DNA of 64,000 nt, taken from positions 19,377 to 83,376 of the forward strand of contig LGRX02034276.1 of NCBI GenBank assembly GCA_001247695.2, read 5' to 3'. The stretch comes from Cymbomonas tetramitiformis. Its lineage: Eukaryota; Chlorophyta; Pyramimonadophyceae; Pyramimonadales; Pyramimonadaceae. The stretch's first letter is position 1. Each line of letters starts with the position of its first letter. The translations under genes were made by a program, and so were the position numbers. This document shows positions 57,649 through 64,000 of the stretch, one piece after another. The notes under the pieces were generated by a model that was not told where the DNA came from, did not search any database, and saw only the letters and a program-made list of their open reading frames with translations.

Positions 57649-58909
57649 CCGCTGCGCGGTATCGGGCGCGCGAAAAGATCTGGTGCTGCGCGGCTACTCC
57701 CCGTGCCGAATCCTGCAAGGAGACACGCGTCCTGAAAATGTGGCACTCGTGCGCGACGCCACCGCCCTCATGTACATCAACACCGTCAAAGTTACAAATG
57801 GGTTCCGGCCGCTGACTTTACGGCGTTTCAGAGCAAACGGCTCACAATGGACAGCCACAACGCACACCATGATCGCGCCACCCACCGCCCCACCACGCAC
57901 CACCGACCACAACTACGCGCGCGGAGTGCCCACTCACGTGGGCAGCCATTCAACCCCTGCACCAAACTCTCAACAAACGCCCAACGACCTGTTGAGAGTT
58001 GGGCCATACCGGCCCATTCCCACCGCATCACCCGCCCCTCCCGATGTGCATCACCGCCCTGCCCCTCAAGCAGTACAGGCACCCCGCCGCAGGCCCCGAT
58101 CGTCCCACATTCCAATGCACACCTGGCTAGCAACCGCCATGATGTGCGTTTTCTCACTCGCAAGCCCCACCACAGCACTGACATCCCCCAACGTCGTCAG
58201 CGACATCCCGTCATCTCCCGCCACCTTCTTCATTCTGCCAGCAACGTCGGTCGAGCCACAGCCTCTCCACCCATTGCTGGGGGGGGGAAATAATACGTCA
58301 CCATCACCAAAAACAACAAACACAGACTGGGCAATCTGGACCACTAAACCTTTTTTTTCTCAAATGCTCAAGACGCCCTCAGCAGCAACCACCCAGCACG
58401 GCTGCCACCACGCCACAACCGCCCCAACCAACCCCGCAGACAGGTGGAATGACGGGTCACGACTCGCCACCACGCGGCAGGGGCTTGGCGCAGCCCCTCA
58501 CACACAGACACTCACAGCCGTGGCCAAAACCACAACCCGGTCACCGACACCACGCGCCTTCAACAACGTCATCACAGTGGGGCTGGTCACAACCGCCACC
58601 ATGTGGGCCAAAGGGTTCGGCACGGAAAGCGTAGTGTGGGCCAGCATGTACACCTTCGCCTCCGTCACGCCCTGCCTATGGGCACCCGGCGCATGGTGCC
58701 TGGAACACACCGCTGCCGTCATGATCGCCGCAACAGCAGGGGCGGCCGCTGTGACAACACAGGGAATGGCATCCTGGGCCATGGGGGTGCTGGTGACCCA
58801 GTGGTTCGAATCGGCCACAGTACACTACGTGTCAGTCGGCATTCTGCTCCTGGAGGCGACATGGCGGGCAGTGCGGAGGTTCTCTCCGAGCCTCCCCCTG
58901 CTGTTATGA
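57649..58909 (+). CDS. Hydrophobic N-terminal region of the pol frame
   Basis: This frame, open from before T copy 2, runs to a single TGA at 58907-58909, after which the same frame continues as pol. The first part has VALVRDATALMYINTV and a Pro/His-rich stretch. Then follow several membrane-like segments (WLATAMMCVFSLASPTTAL, AAVMIAATAGAAAV, VHYVSVGILLLEATW). More hydrophobic segments follow the stop (VCVRLGCALAVWTTF, WCITAVATAGAIHAW). A multi-pass membrane-like region before RT is unusual for Ty3/gypsy. The TGA may be a readthrough site or a simple mutation. No aspartic protease motif seen. Confidence 0.45.
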
Positions 58910-58912
58910 CTC

Positions 58913-61900
58913 GTGGAGCGGTCCCTTAGCGCCCGGATGAGGTGGGCACTCATCCAGGCCTGGGGCCCAGTGCCCAAGTCCGCTGGAAGGCGCAACCGGC
59001 GGGCTCAGCAACAGGCTAAAGCAGTGCTGCAACTCCTTGCCCGCACCTGGGTACAGCGAGTGTGCGTACGGCTTGGCTGCGCGCTAGCCGTCTGGACTAC
59101 CTTTACGACGGTCCAGACCAACAGCATAGGACACGTGCTCGTGGAGGTGGCGTGTCTGGTGGCGACAGAAGCATGGAGGAGCGTGCCCAACTGGTGCATC
59201 ACGGCCGTAGCGACCGCCGGGGCAATACACGCGTGGACACAGTTCCGTCTGGCCAACACCAACGCAATCATGCGATTCATCATTCTCAATCCAAAGTGTG
59301 AGGACCCCCCCAGCTGCTTCAAGCGCGCCAGCAAGCGGAATAAACGGCAAGGCCGAGGGGAGCCATCCTCCCACAATCTACGGCGCAGAGCCGGCCTTAG
59401 GAGGGCAAAAAGCCGACGCCACGCCCGCCGGGGCCGCAAGCGACGCAAAAAGCCGCGGCAGCACTTCCAGGCGCAGGCATTCTCCACGCAGGCCGGCGAG
59501 GTGGACAGCGCCATGCCTCTCGGCCGAGAAGACGACGTCGAGGCACTACACGCCCGTGACGAGGAGCTGGACGTCATCATGGGGCCTCAAGCAGGCTTCC
59601 ACGGCGAGGGCGCCTGGACCGACGAAGAATGGCAGGACCTACGCAGCCTCTTGCGTCGCGAGAAAAGCTTCATGGCCACCACCGCCACCGACCTGCCTGG
59701 ATACACGGGACAGATCGGCAAGTTTGACATCCCCTTCAAAGACGAGTCCGCCTCACACTACCAGAAGCCCCGACGATTCTCTCCAGCCGAGCGAAAACTG
59801 ATCGATGAACACTTCAACAAGCTCCTGGCTGACGGCATCATCGAGAAAGCCCCAAAATACTGCGAAAACACCTGCAACGTCGTCGTGGCCATGAAGAAGG
59901 CCCTGGATGGCTCCTGGTCGGACAAGCGCGTGGCGCTAGACCTGCGAGGGATCAATGAATTATCACTCAGAGACCGCACGCCCCCGCGGCTGCCCGAAGA
60001 CCTGTTCCACGACATCGGCCGAGACCAGTACATGACCAAGCTGGACCTGCGCAGCGGATTTCACCAGATCGTCCTGACCGACGACGCGTCACTCAAGACA
60101 TGCTTTTGGTGGGCGCGAGACGGCGCCGCTCCCGAACAGTACGTCTACAAGCGCATGCCCTTCGGCAGCGCTAACAGCACCGCCATGTTTGGACGGGTGA
60201 TCGAGCACGAACTGCGCGGACTCAGCTGCGCCAAGGTGTACTGCGACGACATCCTAGTGACCTCGCCCACCGCCCGCCAGCACCTGGCCGACCTCGAGGC
60301 AGTCATGCAGCGCCTAAGCAAAGTGGGACTGCGCGGTCACCCAGGCAAGTCGGTTTTCGCCGCCGGCGGGTGTGAGTTTTTGGGTTTCCTGCTGCGACCC
60401 GGCAGGCTGTCGCCTCACCAGGCGAAAGTGGCCGCCCTGCTCGAACTACCCACACCCAAAGACGTCCGAGGCGTCCGGGCCATATTGGGCTTCATGAATT
60501 TCTACCGAATCATGGCTGCGCGCATCGGCAAAGAAGACTACTCGTCGCTCGCATGGCCACTGAACTGCCTACTGAGAAAAGGCAACGAGAACGTCAAGGA
60601 TCTTTGGGGCAAGGAGCACGACGACGCGCTGGCCCGGCTCAAGGAGCGGCTCACCGAGCCTGGCGTGGTCATACACGCCTACGACCCAAGCCGGCCATTG
60701 TACCTTATGACCGACTGGTCCGGGGTTGGCATCTCTGCCATATTGGGGCAGAAGGACGACGAGGATCGCGACGTCATCATCGCAGCCACCAGCCGCTCCC
60801 TCTCCCGGTCGGAAGTGCGCTACAGCAGCTTCTATGGGGAAGCCCTTGCGGCCGTGTACGGCGTGAGATCTTTCCGACACTACCTCCACGGCGTCAAGTT
60901 CACCTTGATCACCGACCACAAGCCGCTAACATGGCTGCGCTCCTCGCAATCCCTGACCGGCATGCACCTGCGATGGCAGGTTTCCCTGCAGGAGTTCGAG
61001 TACGACATCGTGCACAGGGCCGGGAGCAGCCACACCAACGCGGACGTACTGTCTCGATACCCGAGAAAGTCGTCCGTGGACCCCACCGGCGCCAGTCTGG
61101 ACCCCACTGAGGAGGAAGCCGCACTACCGACAGCAGGTGCTTTCGCCTGCCTCTGCGCGCGACACCCGCGCGTCCTAGAAGAGAGCACGCAGGACGTCGC
61201 CCCCATAGCATCGTGGCAATACGAGAGCCATGTGGGCGGGCTGCCAGACGACCCCTGCACAGGCCATGACCTGGTCAGCCACCACCTGGGGGAGCATTGG
61301 GCCATGCACATTGACGCCGAGGACCACGACGCCCGCAACGACAACGCGACGACGCTCTGGGAAGAGGCGTGCGGTTGGGTGGAGGCATACCTAAGCAACA
61401 GGAGGCACACCCCCATTACTCGGGTGCTGTGCGGCGAATGTGCGGATGGGCATGCGACCAGCCTAAACACGCGCCCCCTGCCCCAGCGGACCGTGTCCAC
61501 CCTGCACGACAAAGGAGCCGTGGTCATCGAGCTCTGCGCAGGCCTGTGTTCGGGTCTGGAGGCCTGGCTCATCGCAGGAGGCAAAGTCACCAAATACGTT
61601 TACTGCGACAATAACGTGAAAAGTCGGCAGGTCGCCAAACATCGGTTGGTGCAGCTGCACAACCGATTCCCGCAGCAACTCCCTCTGGAAGCCCTCCACG
61701 ACGCCTTCACCTCCGTGCCCCAAGATCTCAGACGAATTTCACGAAACGACCTCCTCTCCCTCACCAGCGAGGGTCCGTACGTCTTCGCCGTAGTGGGCAC
61801 AGAATGCCAGGACCTCTCGGCGGCTGGTTCCCTGCAAGGATTGAAAGGGCGGCACTCGTCAGTGCTGTACGACGTGGTGCGCGTGCTGGGGCAGCTGCAG

Positions 61901-63781
61901 CTCCTGGCGGGGCACGACAAGTTCGCGTACATGATCGAGTGCGTGGCGGCGCAGCACAACTTCAACAGCCGCGAGGTCCGCGACGTCATGCACCCCCTCA
62001 TGTGCTCCATGATTGGCATGCCCATCACTATCGACGCAGCACGCATGGGGGCGCGTGCACACCGCTTGCGGAATTATTGGACGAACATGGCCGGGTACGC
62101 GGACGCGCAATCCGTGCTGGACACCGTGGAGCGGGACCCATGCCGCCTCGTAAGGGACATCCTGGACCCCGGCCGCACCGAGCAAGACGCCGCAGACGAC
62201 ACCGCCTCCGGCCACTACCCCTGCAACACGCGCGGAGAGCCCATGAGGGCGTGGCCCACCATGATGTCCTTCCCAGACTCCTACCAGTTCAGGGAGGGCA
62301 GAAAGGGCACCGTCTGGGATCACGCCACACAGCAGTGGGGGCCGCCCACGCCCGAAGAAAAGGAGCGCGCCATGGGGTTCCAGACCGGAGCCACACAGGC
62401 GCCCGGCGTCTCAGCGCGCGAGCGAGGCGAGATGCTGGGCAGAGCCTTCGACGTCCGATGCGTATCCCGCCTTCTGGCCGTGTGCTACCTTCTCAACCGA
62501 GCGGAGGCTCCTCGGGTAAAAGTCGAGTCCAGACACTCCATCGCCGAGTACGCCACGCCCAAGGTTACCTCCCTTCACTGCGATGGGGAGGAGAGGCCAC
62601 CTGAAGAACCCCCGGAAGCCGTCGTGACCCAATGGGCAGCAGCGCTCAGCACCATCAAGAGAATGGCACGATTGGAGGCATCCGAGCTGCGGCAGCTGTA
62701 CGGGCCTGGCGCCACAGCCTCGCTTGTGCAAGCGGCACACCAGTCCCCACCAGAATGCTGCGGCCAACGACCCCACGACAAGACCGGGCTAGGCGCCGCC
62801 CCAGGCGATGGCACCACCACAGCGCACGACCCAACAAACTCCCTCAGCACCCCCATACAGTTCGTACCCGCCAGAAGCCCCGTGCCCTCACTCCACACCG
62901 ACTCTCAGCACCAATCCCGCTCTCCGCGACCCAGCCTCCCCAGCGAAAAGGTGGCCCGAACCCTCAGCGCGGCGGCAGAGGCCCGCGAACCGACAGAACC
63001 CTACGACGACGAAGCAATGCTGCGGTGGCTGAAAGGCGAACGCCCCGACAACCCCGACATCCTCGCAGCCGCCAGCAAACGAGCACAGCACTACGCGCTC
63101 GAAGGAGAATCCCTGATCCGCATCCTGCCCAACGGGGCAAGGCGACCTGTGCCACCAGTGGACCAGCGAGACCGCATTGTGAAGCAAATGCATGAACGGT
63201 GTGGGCACTTCGGGCGCCGCCGCACCGCAGCCATGGTGAGAGACGCATTCTACTGGCCCAAGCTGTACGACACCTGCTCCGACGTCGTCAGCAAGTGCGA
63301 CGCTTGCGCCCGTTACCGCACCACCTTCGACAAGCACGCCCCTCACCTAAACCCCCTGGAAGTCAAGGGCATGTACTACCGCTTCTCCACCGATCTGGCC
63401 AAAATGCCCCGCAAAGCCAAGAACAACTATCAGTACGTCATGGTGGTCGTGGAGCACTTCACCAAGTACGTCTGCCTCATCCCACTGCACACCAAGGAAC
63501 CAGTGGAGACCGCTCAGGCGTTTGCCCTCCACGTCATAGCCAGGTTCGGGTGCCCGGCAGAAGTGGTGACCGACAACGGCGGCGAGTGGGAAAAGGAGTT
63601 TGCCCAGCTGCTCAAGGATAATCTGATTGACCACCGCACTACTTCGCAATCCCATCCCCAGAGCAACGGCCTACTGAACTTCGAGATCAGCGCGCCCCCT
63701 GCCGCAGCCGCTCACCCAACTCCACACGACCAGCCGCAGCCAGCCCACCCCACACTCCGCCACATCAGCTCCCCACCCTGA
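58913..63781 (+). CDS. pol: Gypsy pol: RT, RNase H, C5 DNA methyltransferase, truncated integrase
   Basis: A 1622-codon open frame (first ATG 58937). After a hydrophobic and then Arg/Lys-rich N terminus come RT (about 270-590; LDLRSGFHQI, MPFGSANS, YCDD at 443-446) and RNase H (about 598-730; TDWSGVGISA, GEALAA, TDHKPLTWL). A C5-cytosine methyltransferase follows (870-1200): motif I ELCAGLCSG, catalytic motif IV GTECQDLS (C965; the usual Pro is Glu), motif VI-like MIECVA, motif VIII-like RLRNYWTN and motifs IX-X ERAMGF...GEMLGRAFDV, closest in style to DNMT3/DRM. Then come an integrase HHCC finger (H1427, H1432, C1462, C1465) and a core with STDLAK and VTDNGGEW. The core breaks off at HPQSNGLL, before the third catalytic acid, and continues into a Pro/His-rich tail. 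Integrase is therefore probably inactive. No protease seen. Confidence 0.92.
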   Translation: MERSLSARMRWALIQAWGPVPKSAGRRNRRAQQQAKAVLQLLARTWVQRVCVRLGCALAVWTTFTTVQTNSIGHVLVEVACLVATEAWRSVPNWCITAVATAGAIHAWTQFRLANTNAIMRFIILNPKCEDPPSCFKRASKRNKRQGRGEPSSHNLRRRAGLRRAKSRRHARRGRKRRKKPRQHFQAQAFSTQAGEVDSAMPLGREDDVEALHARDEELDVIMGPQAGFHGEGAWTDEEWQDLRSLLRREKSFMATTATDLPGYTGQIGKFDIPFKDESASHYQKPRRFSPAERKLIDEHFNKLLADGIIEKAPKYCENTCNVVVAMKKALDGSWSDKRVALDLRGINELSLRDRTPPRLPEDLFHDIGRDQYMTKLDLRSGFHQIVLTDDASLKTCFWWARDGAAPEQYVYKRMPFGSANSTAMFGRVIEHELRGLSCAKVYCDDILVTSPTARQHLADLEAVMQRLSKVGLRGHPGKSVFAAGGCEFLGFLLRPGRLSPHQAKVAALLELPTPKDVRGVRAILGFMNFYRIMAARIGKEDYSSLAWPLNCLLRKGNENVKDLWGKEHDDALARLKERLTEPGVVIHAYDPSRPLYLMTDWSGVGISAILGQKDDEDRDVIIAATSRSLSRSEVRYSSFYGEALAAVYGVRSFRHYLHGVKFTLITDHKPLTWLRSSQSLTGMHLRWQVSLQEFEYDIVHRAGSSHTNADVLSRYPRKSSVDPTGASLDPTEEEAALPTAGAFACLCARHPRVLEESTQDVAPIASWQYESHVGGLPDDPCTGHDLVSHHLGEHWAMHIDAEDHDARNDNATTLWEEACGWVEAYLSNRRHTPITRVLCGECADGHATSLNTRPLPQRTVSTLHDKGAVVIELCAGLCSGLEAWLIAGGKVTKYVYCDNNVKSRQVAKHRLVQLHNRFPQQLPLEALHDAFTSVPQDLRRISRNDLLSLTSEGPYVFAVVGTECQDLSAAGSLQGLKGRHSSVLYDVVRVLGQLQLLAGHDKFAYMIECVAAQHNFNSREVRDVMHPLMCSMIGMPITIDAARMGARAHRLRNYWTNMAGYADAQSVLDTVERDPCRLVRDILDPGRTEQDAADDTASGHYPCNTRGEPMRAWPTMMSFPDSYQFREGRKGTVWDHATQQWGPPTPEEKERAMGFQTGATQAPGVSARERGEMLGRAFDVRCVSRLLAVCYLLNRAEAPRVKVESRHSIAEYATPKVTSLHCDGEERPPEEPPEAVVTQWAAALSTIKRMARLEASELRQLYGPGATASLVQAAHQSPPECCGQRPHDKTGLGAAPGDGTTTAHDPTNSLSTPIQFVPARSPVPSLHTDSQHQSRSPRPSLPSEKVARTLSAAAEAREPTEPYDDEAMLRWLKGERPDNPDILAAASKRAQHYALEGESLIRILPNGARRPVPPVDQRDRIVKQMHERCGHFGRRRTAAMVRDAFYWPKLYDTCSDVVSKCDACARYRTTFDKHAPHLNPLEVKGMYYRFSTDLAKMPRKAKNNYQYVMVVVEHFTKYVCLIPLHTKEPVETAQAFALHVIARFGCPAEVVTDNGGEWEKEFAQLLKDNLIDHRTTSQSHPQSNGLLNFEISAPPAAAAHPTPHDQPQPAHPTLRHISSPP

Positions 63782-63840
63782 CGAACACATCGCACTCTCC
63801 CCGTCCCAACCAGCAGAAGGCTCCCTGCCCAATACGCCCT

Positions 63841-63859
63841 CAGCTGGGGGGGGGATATA
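63841..63859 (+). promoter_or_regulatory. Polypurine-tract-like site
   Basis: CTGGGGGGGGGATATATAC lies 60 bp after the pol stop. A similar G9-ATATA motif occurs at about 33248 near the gag pseudogene. Plausible plus-strand primer, but the 3' LTR start is not defined. Confidence 0.35.
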
Positions 63860-64000
63860 TACAAAAATTTTCCCCCGTAACAGCCCGCGCGCCCTAACTC
63901 CGCCAACCCTCACACCCGGAACCTCAGCAGCCTGGCCACCCTGACACCCGCCACGACACAGCGCTGTTCATAATCGCGACAGCTGTCACAACTATAGACA
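63860..64000 (+). other. 3' end region of the gypsy-type element
   Basis: C-rich, no coding. The last 17 bp, TGTCACAACTATAGACA, repeat the sequence at 48048 and may begin the 3' LTR, which would continue outside the window. Confidence 0.35.

Larger units (their letters stand above)
48048..63900 (+). mobile_element. Ty3/gypsy-type element with DNA methyltransferase (interrupted)
   Basis: The pol frame (58913-63781) and the in-frame region before it (57649-58906) continue upstream of transposon T copy 2 as open frame 48195-48442. Removing T and one copy of its CCGA duplication keeps the frame. A polypurine-like tract (CTGGGGGGGGGATATATAC) lies at about 63841-63859 after pol. The 17-mer TGTCACAACTATAGACA occurs at 48048 and again at the very end of the window (63984), so it may mark LTR starts. 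LTR boundaries are not proven because the right one runs out of the window. Confidence 0.65.

Noticed and set aside
57649..57790. Non-LTR retrotransposon (LINE) C-terminus
   Set aside because: The Cys-x2-Cys...His...Cys motif and VALVRDATALMY looked LINE-like, but the frame runs on into gypsy pol with one stop, so a gag-region zinc finger of the gypsy element is simpler; not excluded.
59005..62604. Long frames antisense or out of frame in pol (191, 237, 266 aa)
   Set aside because: Shadows of the high-GC pol frame, which has clear RT, RNase H, methyltransferase and integrase motifs.

Overview
This is a eukaryotic nuclear window dominated by nested mobile elements around one well-supported host gene. 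Genes have GT-AG introns (plus one apparent GC-AG intron), tRNA-like genes are present, and there is one assembly gap (9023-9152). The organism cannot be named from sequence alone. A green, possibly charophyte/streptophyte, alga is a reasonable guess: one retrotransposon has a primer site matching a plant-type initiator tRNA anticodon arm, and another carries a C5 DNA methyltransferase between RNase H and integrase, an arrangement I recall being described for charophyte and dinoflagellate retroelements. This is inference.

Layout. 1-9000: AT-rich degenerate repeats, including the left arm (about 2346-6745) of an old inverted repeat R, LTR-element debris and a tRNA-like gene. 9154-22980: an LTR retrotransposon with identical visible LTR parts, a half-tRNA(iMet) primer site and a 633-codon gag but no visible pol; a 10 kb TIR DNA transposon ('T', copy 1, 12278-22261) sits inside it. 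24170-30738: an 11-exon M13 (neprilysin/PepO-type) metallopeptidase gene whose exon phases all agree. 31480-36550: gag pseudogenes, a BED zinc-finger gene fragment, minisatellites and a hairpin MITE. 36755-43040: the right, inverted arm of R, carrying three MITEs absent from the left arm. 43080-46735: a 180-bp tandem repeat, a helix-hairpin-helix ORF, a Cys-rich ORF, a minisatellite and a truncated RecQ-like helicase. 48443-57644: T copy 2, inverted relative to copy 1, with a 4-bp target duplication (CCGA). It splits the 5' part of a Ty3/gypsy-type element whose pol frame (to 63781) encodes RT, RNase H, a C5-cytosine methyltransferase and a truncated integrase.

The standout is element T. It has 27-bp TIRs and two divergently transcribed spliced genes. 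Gene B (about 960 aa) looks like a DUF7869-type, DDE-like transposase. Gene A (1134 aa) ends in a permuted N6-adenine/N4-cytosine-type methyltransferase domain. The first intron of each gene is filled by a tandem array (9-12 units of about 66-69 bp) centred on the same perfect 20-bp palindrome, CGTTCATTAGCTAATGAACG, and intron 1 of gene B also holds a tRNA-like gene. The two copies are damaged in complementary ways: copy 1 keeps gene A open, copy 2 keeps gene B open. Two unrelated mobile elements in one locus therefore carry two different kinds of DNA methyltransferase.
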